Source: Deltaproteobacteria bacterium
GTDB taxonomy: Bacteria; Myxococcota_A; UBA9160; SZUA-336
Assembly: GCA_030665705.1 (NCBI GenBank)
Contig: DAOUZG010000091.1
Coordinates: forward strand, 1-7,199
DNA: 7,199 bases
Direction: 5' to 3'
Part shown: positions 1-6,567 of the stretch, one piece after another
Layout: the number at the start of each line of letters is the position of its first letter
Numbering within the stretch: the first letter of the stretch is position 1
Notes under the pieces: model-generated
What the model saw: the letters and a program-made list of their open reading frames with translations, nothing else
Told to the model about the DNA's origin: nothing
Databases searched by the model: none
Made by a program: the position numbers and the translations under genes

Positions 1-371
1 TCGAGAGGGAGGGCGACGTTCAAGTCCTGCAGGATGTAGCTCGTGTCGATGTGAAGGTGGTTCGACTCGATCGATGCCGAGCTCGCATCGGCGCGCAGTG
101 CCCGCCAACCCGGGTCACCACGCAGCGGATTCTGATGCTCCATCTCCATGTCGAAGGGCTCATCCCCCTTCATTGACAGGCCGGCCGTCGAGAGCAGGGC
201 TACCTTCGATGCTGCAAGCGGCTTCGAAATCGGAGTCCACGGGATCTCCCCGTGGGTCGGCTCCTCGGGAATACGGGACGAGAGCACCCGCGTGAGGAAC
301 TGCCCCGTAAACCGCCACGGGTCGACCTGGCGCCCAGCTCCGGAAGTCGTGTGGTTTCGCATGGGTCGCAT
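1..371 (-). CDS. Glycine/sarcosine/betaine reductase selenoprotein B (GrdB-like) family protein, N-terminal part (cut by window edge)
   Basis: An open frame runs leftward off the window edge, with about 123 codons visible and no stop. The recognisable part is an ISKPL motif followed by SKVALLSTAGLSMKG and EPFD, then GDPGWRAL, and finally a SNHLHIDTSY / DLNVALPL block. This succession (start of a Rossmann-like strand, TTAG/STAG loop, DPS/DPGW, HxHxDT, DLNxxxPL) is typical of the GrdB/PrdB-like family. Classical members are the substrate-specific subunits of glycine, betaine or sarcosine reductase, but many homologues in non-fermenting bacteria have no known role. The redox-active Sec/Cys region lies further along and is not visible, so reductase activity cannot be claimed. 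The start is uncertain: ATG at 371 has a weak AGGG only 4 bases upstream, and an in-frame ATG at 362 is an alternative. The acyl-CoA synthetase ends 36 bases upstream on the same strand, so the two are probably co-transcribed. Confidence 0.8.
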   Translation of the reverse strand, partial: MRPMRNHTTSGAGRQVDPWRFTGQFLTRVLSSRIPEEPTHGEIPWTPISKPLAASKVALLSTAGLSMKGDEPFDMEMEHQNPLRGDPGWRALRADASSASIESNHLHIDTSYILQDLNVALPL

Positions 372-407
372 TCTACCCTGAGGGGGCCGACCGTGTCGCT
401 CGGTGCC

Positions 408-1976
408 TCAAGCTGAGGTCTCGCTCAGCGTTTCGCGGAGTTGCCTCTTCAAGATCTTTCCCGTAGGCGTCCGGGGTATCTCCTCGATAAATACAATCGT
501 GGCAGGGATCTTCTCGTTGGAGAGGTGCTGCGCGCAGTACTCCCGAACCTCGGCCTCGGTGACGGTTCTCCGCTCGTCGTGTACGACGAACGCGGCGACA
601 ATCTCGCCGAATTCGCGATGGGGCTGCCCCACCACAGCGGCATCCGCGATGCCCGGCATTCCGGTCAGGACCTCTTCGACTTCAGCGGGGTAGATGTTCG
701 CCCCGCCCCGAATGATCATGTCCTTGACCCGATCGACGATGTAGATGTAGCCGTCGGCGTCCCGGACCGCCACGTCTCCGACGGTCATGTACTTGCCCCG
801 GTAGGTCTCCACGGTCGCCTTCGGGTTCTTGTAGTAGCCGTCCATGAGCACACCGTTGTGGATGTAGAGGATGCCGCGTTCGCCGTCCGGTACTTCGTTT
901 CCCATCTCATCGAAGATCTTGAGTTCGTTATCGGCAAACGCCCTTCCCACACTCGACGGTCGTTCGCGCATCTCCTTAGGGGCGATGAAGGTGTTCACCC
1001 CCGCTTCCGTGGACCCGTAGTACTCGTAGAGGCAATCCCCGAAGCGGTCGAGAAAGGCCAGCTTGTATTCGGGAAAGAGGGGAGCCGCCCCGCAGATAAC
1101 CGTACGCAGGCTCGAAAGGTCGAGCTTACGGGTAACCTCGTCCGGGACCTGCAGCAGGCGGGCCACCATGGTCGGGACCAGATGAACCGAGGTGACCCTG
1201 TGTTGATCCACGAGTTCGAGAAACCGAATCGGGTCGAATCGGGGCTGGTAGACGGAGGTTCCCCCCAGGATGAAACTCACCAGGTTGAAAAAAGAGGGAG
1301 CGGAGTGATAGAGCGGGCAGCAGACGAGGTGCACCTCGTCGGGGCTCATGTTTAGAAACCCGATGATCTTCATCACGTAGTTGATCACCTCGGGGTTCGC
1401 GGCGAAGTCCGTGCTGCGGGCCGCCCCCTTGGGCTTTCCGGTCGTGCCCGAGGTGTAGATCATGGAGCTGCCGACCGCTTCGCTTGCCGATAAGCCCTCG
1501 AGATCCGCCTCGGGAGGGTTCTCGAAGAGCTCCTCGTAGTCCCTCGCCCCCTCGGCCGATCCACCGAAAATAACGAAGCCGTCGGCGACGACCTTCTTGT
1601 AGCGTTCCTTGAACGGGAGGATGCGGTCAGCGAACTCGTGCCAGAAAATGAGAACCTTCGAGTCCGAGTTATCAACGATAAACTCGATCTCCGGCGCCTT
1701 CATCCGATATCCGACCATCACCATTCCGACCTGCAGGTACTCGAGGGCCTGAGAGATCTCGTCGTACTCGGGCAGGTTGTAGGTCATGACCGCGGCCTGA
1801 TCTCCGGGTCTGAGGCCGAGCCCGTACAGTTGCTTTGCCAGGGCTCGGGCCCTCTCCCGTAGCTCTCCGTAGGTGAACGAGCGCGCGGGGCCGATGACCG
1901 CTTTCTTCTCGGGCTGGTTGCTGGCGTGAGCCTCGAGTAGGTTGGCTCGCTCGGGTCCAGCTTGGGCTTCCGACAT
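408..1976 (-). CDS. AMP-forming acyl-CoA synthetase (fatty/organic acid-CoA ligase)
   Basis: This 522-residue protein belongs to the ANL adenylating superfamily and should convert a carboxylic acid, ATP and CoA to acyl-CoA, AMP and PPi in the cytoplasm. Visible signatures in order are the P-loop YTSGTTGKPKG (residues 174-184), the YYGSTEAG A5 motif (319-326), TVGD with the ribose-binding Asp (about 401), the hinge DRVKDMIIRGG (415-425), NIYPAEVEEVL, and the C-terminal PTGK with the catalytic adenylation Lys near 507. Length and motifs are complete, so the enzyme looks functional. It resembles medium/long-chain or cyclic-acid ligases (FadD/BaiB-like), but the acyl pocket gives no reliable substrate call. 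The ATG at 1976 is supported by an AAGAGGAA ribosome-binding sequence 6-7 bases upstream. It is the first gene of a leftward unit with the GrdB-like gene and is divergent from the AtuA-family gene. A sigma70-like promoter lies about 75-105 bases upstream. Confidence 0.93.
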   Translation of the reverse strand: MSEAQAGPERANLLEAHASNQPEKKAVIGPARSFTYGELRERARALAKQLYGLGLRPGDQAAVMTYNLPEYDEISQALEYLQVGMVMVGYRMKAPEIEFIVDNSDSKVLIFWHEFADRILPFKERYKKVVADGFVIFGGSAEGARDYEELFENPPEADLEGLSASEAVGSSMIYTSGTTGKPKGAARSTDFAANPEVINYVMKIIGFLNMSPDEVHLVCCPLYHSAPSFFNLVSFILGGTSVYQPRFDPIRFLELVDQHRVTSVHLVPTMVARLLQVPDEVTRKLDLSSLRTVICGAAPLFPEYKLAFLDRFGDCLYEYYGSTEAGVNTFIAPKEMRERPSSVGRAFADNELKIFDEMGNEVPDGERGILYIHNGVLMDGYYKNPKATVETYRGKYMTVGDVAVRDADGYIYIVDRVKDMIIRGGANIYPAEVEEVLTGMPGIADAAVVGQPHREFGEIVAAFVVHDERRTVTEAEVREYCAQHLSNEKIPATIVFIEEIPRTPTGKILKRQLRETLSETSA

Positions 1977-2045
1977 GTGCAGTTCCTCTTGATGGACGAA
2001 GCGCTTACCGATGGTTCGGGAAGTGTGCTCGATTCGAAGAGGATC

Positions 2046-2066
2046 CTGACCAGCCTAAGTCTGACC
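2046..2066. repeat. CTGACC direct repeat pair flanking the -10 region
   Basis: CTGACC occurs at 2046-2051 and again at 2061-2066, a 15-base period, with the predicted minus-strand -10 box between the two copies. On the minus strand the copies read GGTCAG. This could be a tandem half-site for a regulator, or chance in a short region. No matching regulator is encoded nearby. Confidence 0.2.
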
Positions 2067-2080
2067 GATGCCCGTGTCAA
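2052..2080 (-). promoter_or_regulatory. Sigma70-like promoter for the acyl-CoA synthetase / GrdB-like unit
   Basis: Read on the minus strand, positions 2080-2075 give TTGACA, an exact -35 consensus. A 17-base spacer follows, then TAGGCT at 2057-2052, which keeps the first two and the last base of TATAAT. Transcription would start around 2045, giving a leader of about 70 bases before the ATG at 1976. The spacing is optimal and the site lies in the only sizeable gap upstream of this gene. The -10 box is weak, so an activator may help. This is a sequence prediction only. Confidence 0.5.
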
Positions 2081-2191
2081 TCGAGCGGTTCTTCCCGCTT
2101 GGTGCCGCGACGGGGCCACGGCTTGTCGTGTCGGGTGAGGCCTGCCAGACTACCAGCTGCGCGCTCCAAGGGAGTGATCGAGTTGAAAGAG

Positions 2192-3541
2192 ATGCGAATC
2201 CTCTCCCCGTGTGGACTGCTCGGATACGGGTTTCCCGATGCGTCTTTCAACAAGGGGCTGGAGCGGAACCCCGACGTCATCGCGGTGGACGCGGGTTCGA
2301 CCGACGCGGGCCCGCAGAAGCTCGGGGCCGGTGTGGGAATCGTCAGCAGACAGGCGACGAAGAAGGACCTCCTCCCGATCCTCACCGCAGGTCAGGAGCG
2401 GAACATCCCCGTGATTATCGGTTCCGCGGGCGGGGCCGGAGCGAGGACACACGTCGAATGGTCGATGGATGTGGTCGAGGAGATCGTGCGGGAGAGGGGG
2501 TTTTCCTTCGAGACAGCGGTGATCTATGCGGACGTCGATCGCGATTACCTCCATCAGAAGCTCGATGAGAACCGGATCGAGCCGCTGGGACCGGTCCCAG
2601 ACCTGACTCACGCCGCGATCGACGATGCCGTGCGCGTAGTGGGTCAGATGGGGTCCGAGCCGATCATCGATGCGCTCGACCACGGGGCGCAGCTGATCGT
2701 TGCGGGACGCGCTTACGACCCGGCCCCCTTTGCTGCGCTGCCGATCCGCAGTGGTTTTGATCCGGGACTGGCGCTGCACCTGGGGAAGATTCTCGAATGC
2801 GGTGCGCTATGCGCGGAGCCGGGAACGACGAAGGATGCGATTCTCGGCTACCTGAGAGACGATCACTTCATCGTGGAGGCGCTCAACGATAGCCGGAAGT
2901 GCTACACGACGTCGGTCGCGGCGCACACCCTTTACGAGAAGGGGCATCCCTACATTCTCCACGGGCCGGGGATCGAGCTGGATCTCTCCGAGTGCACGTT
3001 CGAGCAGCAGACCGAGGGTACGGTGAAGGTATCCCGCAGCCGCGTCAGAGCCACGGAGAAGTACGCGATCAAGCTCGAGGGCTCCTCGCAGGTGGCGTTC
3101 AGGACCATCGTCATTGCCGGCGTGCGGGACCCCATTCTCATCGAGAACATCGATGAGATCACCCGTGGCGTCGTCAGCCAGATCCGTGACGACTACCGCG
3201 AGGTTCCGCAATCCGACTACGAGATCCTCTTTCACATCTACGGGAAGAACGCCGTGATGGGAAGGCTGGAGCCCGACGGGAAGCCGGGGCACGAGATCGG
3301 CGTCCTCATGGAGGTCGTGGCCTCGACGCAGGAGCTGGCCAATGCGGTCTGCGCAACCGCGCGGTCGACGATGCTCCACTACCCGTATGCGGGGAGGAAA
3401 TCAACCGCGGGAAATCTGGCCTTTCCCTACTCACCGTCCGACATCCAGTGCGGTCCCGTCTACAAGTTTACGGTCTACCATCTCGTCGAGGTCGAGGATC
3501 CGTGTGAGCTCTTCAGGACGGAGTACAGAAAACTCGGGTAG
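2192..3541 (+). CDS. AtuA/DUF1446-family protein (acyclic terpene utilization AtuA-like)
   Basis: From the ATG at 2192 this is a 449-residue protein with no signal peptide or membrane segment. It matches the AtuA/DUF1446 family: an N-terminal AVDAGSTDAGP block (residues about 31-41), IIGSAGGAGAR (75-85), GRAYDPAPFAALPI (from 172), HLGKILECGALCAEPG (196-211), and a C-terminal GNLAFPYSPSD...GPVYKF region (from 407). The name comes from the Pseudomonas citronellol/geraniol catabolic cluster, but the biochemical activity of the family is not established as far as I know. Cys203 and Cys207 sit in the most conserved block and may be functional. The start is uncertain: the frame is open to 2099, and a TTG at 2183 has a well-spaced AAGGGAG upstream, while a GTG at 2174 lies too close to it. 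The ATG begins where family homology begins. The DUF4387 gene follows after 16 bases, so the two form an operon. Confidence 0.88.
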   Translation: MRILSPCGLLGYGFPDASFNKGLERNPDVIAVDAGSTDAGPQKLGAGVGIVSRQATKKDLLPILTAGQERNIPVIIGSAGGAGARTHVEWSMDVVEEIVRERGFSFETAVIYADVDRDYLHQKLDENRIEPLGPVPDLTHAAIDDAVRVVGQMGSEPIIDALDHGAQLIVAGRAYDPAPFAALPIRSGFDPGLALHLGKILECGALCAEPGTTKDAILGYLRDDHFIVEALNDSRKCYTTSVAAHTLYEKGHPYILHGPGIELDLSECTFEQQTEGTVKVSRSRVRATEKYAIKLEGSSQVAFRTIVIAGVRDPILIENIDEITRGVVSQIRDDYREVPQSDYEILFHIYGKNAVMGRLEPDGKPGHEIGVLMEVVASTQELANAVCATARSTMLHYPYAGRKSTAGNLAFPYSPSDIQCGPVYKFTVYHLVEVEDPCELFRTEYRKLG

Positions 3542-3542
3542 G

Positions 3543-3557
3543 AGGAAAGGGAAGGGG
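3543..3557 (+). promoter_or_regulatory. Strong purine-rich ribosome-binding site of the DUF4387 gene
   Basis: The gap between the AtuA-family stop codon (ending 3541) and the ATG at 3558 is almost wholly purine. It contains an extended Shine-Dalgarno GGAGGAAAGG and a second GAAGGGG closer to the start. This fixes the start of the small gene and suggests it is translated efficiently. Confidence 0.6.
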
Positions 3558-3887
3558 ATGTCCAAAGAAGTCAGGCTCTACGATCTGGCCAAGGTCCTGA
3601 GAAGCAAGAACGCGGGTCCTTTCGAGCTGACCCTGGACATCATCTTCGATGATCAGGAGAGCTACGAGACCGTAAAGCGCTCCAACGTGATCAATAGAGA
3701 TCTCGTCTGCAGGCTGTACCGGGTTCGGCCGGAGGAGGTCTATCACGTCGTTTCCTTCGACGCGGCTCGGGCGATCAAGATCACCATCCGGCGGCCGGTC
3801 GACTCGGGAGGTATCGGGGACACCGACGTCTACGGAGCCCAGCAGCACGCGCCGCTGATCGACGTCATGATTCCGGTTGGAGGCTAG
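3558..3887 (+). CDS. DUF4387 family small protein
   Basis: This is a complete 109-residue cytoplasmic protein. Two blocks identify the DUF4387 family: LRSKNAGPFELTLDIIF near the N-terminus (residues 14-30) and GDTDVYGAQQHAPLIDVMIP near the C-terminus (87-106). No catalytic motif is known to me for the family. It is a usual companion of AtuA/DUF1446 proteins, and here it follows the AtuA-family gene by 16 bases with a strong ribosome-binding site. That makes a two-subunit complex or a shared pathway step likely, although this is inference. The open frame extends further upstream inside the AtuA gene, but the ATG at 3558 is clearly favoured by the ribosome-binding site and by family length. The stop codon lies 8 bases from the convergent ABC ATPase gene. 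Confidence 0.88.
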   Translation: MSKEVRLYDLAKVLRSKNAGPFELTLDIIFDDQESYETVKRSNVINRDLVCRLYRVRPEEVYHVVSFDAARAIKITIRRPVDSGGIGDTDVYGAQQHAPLIDVMIPVGG

Positions 3888-3895
3888 AACCCATC

Positions 3896-5056
3896 TCAGA
3901 AACCCGCTCCCGTCGCCGCCGCGCGCCGGGGCATCAGGTGGACGTCCTCCGGGCGGATCGCGAAGAGAACCGGGTCGCCCGGCTCCAGGGTATGCCCGAG
4001 GCCGCGTCCGGCGATGAGATGCGTACGCAGCTCGCTCCCCTCCCAATCGATCCAGGCCGTGGCCAGCGTTCCGTCCGAGACCAGGCGTTGTACCTTACCC
4101 TTGAGATTTCCCAGGGGGCCCTGGCCCCGAAAGGGAACGGGCTGCTCGCCGAAGACGCTCGAGGTGGAGTGTTCGATGCGCGCATCCTCGCCCCGCTTCG
4201 CGTCGAGCTTCACGTGCTCCGGCCGGATTCCGATCCAGACCGGCTCGCCGGGCGATGCGTGCACGGCGGAGCGGAGGTGCTGCCCGGGTCGGACTTCGAC
4301 GAGTGTGAGATCTGCGGCGTCACGCCCAACCACGACGCCTGCAATAACGTTGTCCATGCCGACGAGCTGGGCCACGGCCGGACTCGCGGGTCGGCGCAGA
4401 ATTTCGTCTCGGCTTCCGACCTGGACGAGCCGCCCTTCGCAGAGCACCGCGATCCGGTCGGCGAGGAGCAGCGCCTGGCGGAGCTCGTGGGTGACCATCG
4501 CGACGGCAACCTCGGTCTCGGCGATCGCGTGCCGCAGGTCGAACGAGAGCGCCTCCCGACCGGCGACGTCGAGGTCGTCGAAGGGTTCGTCTAGGAGAAG
4601 GACGCCGGGCTCGGTCACGAACGCGCGCGCCAGAGCAAGGCGGCGCACCTCGCCCCCCGAGAGCGTCGCGGCGTTTCGCCGCGCCAAGTCGCCGATTCCG
4701 AAGCGCGTAAGCGCGTGGCCCGCTCGCCGCCGCCGCTCGGTGCGGGCAACGCCCTCGGCCCAGAGCGGAACCTCCGCGTTGTAGAGGGCAGAGCCGCGCA
4801 GCAGAATGGGCCGCTGGAAGACCAACGCCTGGGGGCGGTCCGTTTCCACAGCGACACTTCCCTCGCGCGGTCGTAGCAGGCCCGCCATGGCGCGGAGCAG
4901 GGTGCTCTTCCCGGCGCCGTTCGGTCCGAGCACCGCCAGAACCTCGCCCGTGTGCAGGTCCAGACTCGGAACGTGTAGCTCGAACCCACCGTTTCGAGTC
5001 CCGTACCCGACCGTCAGGTCGCGGATCGAGAGCACGGTGCGTCCGGGTCCGGTCAC
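3896..5056 (-). CDS. tupC: ABC transporter ATP-binding protein with tandem TOBE domains, tungstate/molybdate type
   Basis: This 386-residue ATPase energises oxyanion import through the neighbouring permease. Its nucleotide-binding domain is complete: Walker A GPNGAGKST (44-52), Q-loop Gln81 in VFQRPILL, signature LSGGE (132-136), Walker B VLLLDEP (152-158) with the following D-loop, and the switch His190 in MVTHEL. After about residue 232 comes a long C-terminal extension with two TOBE/MOP-like units, ending in IRPEHV (277-282) and IRPEDV (368-373). In ModC/WtpC-type ATPases such domains bind oxyanion and inhibit transport when the metal is plentiful, so the same feedback is plausible here. 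The start is a GTG at 5056 overlapping the permease stop codon by 4 bases (GTGA). ModC or WtpC is the alternative name; the tungstate call comes mainly from its partners. Confidence 0.85.
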   Translation of the reverse strand: MTGPGRTVLSIRDLTVGYGTRNGGFELHVPSLDLHTGEVLAVLGPNGAGKSTLLRAMAGLLRPREGSVAVETDRPQALVFQRPILLRGSALYNAEVPLWAEGVARTERRRRAGHALTRFGIGDLARRNAATLSGGEVRRLALARAFVTEPGVLLLDEPFDDLDVAGREALSFDLRHAIAETEVAVAMVTHELRQALLLADRIAVLCEGRLVQVGSRDEILRRPASPAVAQLVGMDNVIAGVVVGRDAADLTLVEVRPGQHLRSAVHASPGEPVWIGIRPEHVKLDAKRGEDARIEHSTSSVFGEQPVPFRGQGPLGNLKGKVQRLVSDGTLATAWIDWEGSELRTHLIAGRGLGHTLEPGDPVLFAIRPEDVHLMPRRAAATGAGF

Positions 5057-5709
5057 GTCCGCCTCGCCTGCTGGATGGCCGTGAGCGTCGCAGCAAGCAC
5101 GAACGTGAGACCGAGAAGCAACACCGCCAGTGCAATGGCCTCTTCGAATCGACCCATCTGCGTGTACATGAGGATGCCGGTCGTGAGCACCCGTGTCTCG
5201 CCCTCCAGGTTGCCCCCGACCATCATCACGGCCCCGACCTCGGAGAGAATCCCGCCGAGGGCCGCAATCACAGCGGCGAGCAGACCGAGCCGCGTCTCCC
5301 GCACGAGGATCCAGGCCGCCCGCAAGCCCCGTACGCCGAGGGCACGGACCTGGACGTGCCAGTCCTCCGGAAGTGCACCCACCGAGGCCAGACTGATCCC
5401 GACGATGAGCGGGAGTGCGATCAGCACCTGCGCAACCACCATCGCCTGCGGTGTGTACATGAGCTCCAGAGCGCCGAGGGGTCCGCTCCGCCAGAGCAAC
5501 AGTGCGACAACCAGGCCCACCACCACGGGAGGAAGGCCCATCCCCGAGTTTACGAGGGCGACGACGAGCCCCCTCCCCGGGAAGCGGTGGCGTCCGAGGA
5601 GCAGCCCGACCGGCAGACCGAGCCCCACCGCCACCACGAGCGCCGAGCCCGAGACCGCGAGCGTTCGGAGGGCGACTTCGACAACGGCGCTCGATTCGAA
5701 GTCGGCCAC
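5053..5709 (-). CDS. tupB: Tungstate-type ABC transporter permease
   Basis: This 218-residue integral membrane protein has about five hydrophobic segments (near residues 13-38, 48-72, 88-109, 140-168 and 188-212). It carries an EAA-like cytoplasmic loop around 121-144 (VRALGVRGLRAAWILVRETR) that should dock on the ATPase. The LGGILSEVGAVMMVGGN stretch followed by TRVLTTGI is characteristic of TupB-type tungstate permeases and differs from classical ModB. Its start is a GTG at 5709, 6 bases past the stop codon of the binding-protein gene. A GAGGGGAAG ribosome-binding sequence overlaps the end of that gene. It overlaps the ATPase gene by 4 bases, which points to coupled translation and balanced subunit amounts. 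Confidence 0.88.
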   Translation of the reverse strand: MADFESSAVVEVALRTLAVSGSALVVAVGLGLPVGLLLGRHRFPGRGLVVALVNSGMGLPPVVVGLVVALLLWRSGPLGALELMYTPQAMVVAQVLIALPLIVGISLASVGALPEDWHVQVRALGVRGLRAAWILVRETRLGLLAAVIAALGGILSEVGAVMMVGGNLEGETRVLTTGILMYTQMGRFEEAIALAVLLLGLTFVLAATLTAIQQARRT

Positions 5710-5715
5710 GGAGAC

Positions 5716-6567
5716 CTACTTCCCCTCGACCGATTCCGACCGGAGAGGCACAAAGAGCGGCTCCTCCGATGCGTCTCGGCCGAAATTTCCGATGAGTTCC
5801 TGGACCTCGGGCGAGAGCAGGAAGTCGGCGAAGCGCTTTGCCCCGTCGACCCGCACGCTTTCAGGTGGGAAGCGGCCGGGGTTGGGCCGCATCACCGAGT
5901 AGACGTTGCGCAGCGCAGGTTCGGGGCGGGAGAGCGCGACGAGGCCGACCCGATCGCTGAAGGCGCGGAACGTCCCCAGGTCTGAGAGAACGTAGGCGCG
6001 CCGCTCCCCGGCGACCTGCAGCGAGAGTCCCATCCCCGAGCCGGTGCGAACGAACCCCTTCCATCGAACGTCGGGATCGAGGTCCGCAGCCTTGAAGAGC
6101 GCCACCTCGCACCGGTGGGTTCCCGAGTCGTCGCCACGGCTCACGAAGCGTGCCTTCACTGCGGCGATTCGCTGGAGCGCATCGACCGCGGAGGGGGCAT
6201 CGCGCACGCCGGCGGGGTCGTCGGGCGGCCCCGCGATCACGAAGTAGTTCTCCATGAAGGGACGGCGATCGATGAGGACCCCCTCCCGCACGAGCGCCTT
6301 CTCGCCGTCGGGCGCGTGGGTGACGAGCGTGTCCGCGTTGCCGTCGGCGCCCATGCGAAGTGCGGCGCCGCTCCCGACGGAGATGAGGCGCACCGTAATC
6401 CCGGTGCGTTCGCGATAGAGCGGGAGCAGCTCGTCGAACAGGCCCGAATCCCGCACGCTCGTGGTCGTGGCGAGCAGGAGCCTGCCGCTCGGGGCTTCAT
6501 CCGCGGCGAGCGCCGGACCCGAGCAGAGACCCACGATGGTGGCCAGGAGGATCGCGACGGAGCTCAC
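5716..6567 (-). CDS. tupA: Periplasmic tungstate-binding protein of ABC transporter
   Basis: From the GTG at 6567 the protein has 283 residues: a hydrophobic signal sequence with a likely cleavage after GPALA (residue 21), then a mature binding protein. TupA-family signatures include ATTTSVRDSGL (33-43), the VGSGAALRMG loop (64-73), THAPDGE (83-89), FMENYFVIAGP, and SRGDDSGTH (143-151). The TTTS and SRGDDSGT segments are expected to form the oxyanion site. The chosen start overlaps the upstream stop codon by 4 bases (GTGA), like the tupB/tupC joint. However, it leaves a signal peptide without positive charges. A longer frame from GTG 6663 would add an Arg-rich stretch and overlap the upstream gene by 100 bases, so the start is not settled. 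In the family, tungstate is strongly preferred over molybdate, but selectivity here is inferred. Confidence 0.88.
   Translation of the reverse strand: MSSVAILLATIVGLCSGPALAADEAPSGRLLLATTTSVRDSGLFDELLPLYRERTGITVRLISVGSGAALRMGADGNADTLVTHAPDGEKALVREGVLIDRRPFMENYFVIAGPPDDPAGVRDAPSAVDALQRIAAVKARFVSRGDDSGTHRCEVALFKAADLDPDVRWKGFVRTGSGMGLSLQVAGERRAYVLSDLGTFRAFSDRVGLVALSRPEPALRNVYSVMRPNPGRFPPESVRVDGAKRFADFLLSPEVQELIGNFGRDASEEPLFVPLRSESVEGK

Larger units (their letters stand above)
1977..2191. promoter_or_regulatory. Divergent intergenic control region
   Basis: These roughly 215 bases separate the leftward acyl-CoA synthetase from the rightward AtuA-family gene and form the only substantial non-coding stretch in the window. 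They hold the minus-strand promoter at 2052-2080, a pair of CTGACC direct repeats at 2046-2051 and 2061-2066 that overlap the -10 area, and the ribosome-binding sites of both flanking genes. I could not find an equally convincing promoter for the rightward gene, nor a clear palindromic operator. No small ORF here has convincing coding features. Confidence 0.6.

Noticed and set aside
74..381. Two short plus-strand frames at the left edge
   Set aside because: The minus strand of this stretch encodes the conserved GrdB-like N-terminus; the plus-strand products match nothing and are compositionally biased.
406..418. Small inverted repeat (CCTCA / TGAGG with a 3-base loop) at the end of the acyl-CoA synthetase gene
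   Set aside because: The stem is only 5 base pairs, is partly inside the coding sequence, and has no T-tract, so it is not a convincing terminator; the downstream gene is also close enough to be co-transcribed.
441..1355. A 304-codon plus-strand open frame opposite the acyl-CoA synthetase
   Set aside because: It lies wholly antisense to a complete, motif-rich enzyme, resembles no known family, and is the long antisense frame expected from high-GC codon use.
2068..2568. A 166-codon plus-strand frame starting in the divergent gap
   Set aside because: It runs through the AtuA-family coding region in a different frame and has an Arg/Gly-rich shadow composition.
3896..5056. Considered a sugar or polyamine ABC ATPase (MalK/PotA-like), given the C-terminal TOBE region
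   Set aside because: The adjacent binding protein and permease are TupA/TupB-like, which makes an oxyanion ATPase the better call.
4320..5135. A 271-codon minus-strand frame overlapping tupC and tupB in another frame
   Set aside because: It is Arg/Gly/Pro-rich low-complexity translation with no domain, while the alternate frame carries all ABC ATPase motifs.
5075..5902. A 275-codon plus-strand frame opposite tupB and tupA
   Set aside because: It is Ser/Thr/Arg-rich shadow sequence with no recognisable motif, covering two well-supported genes.
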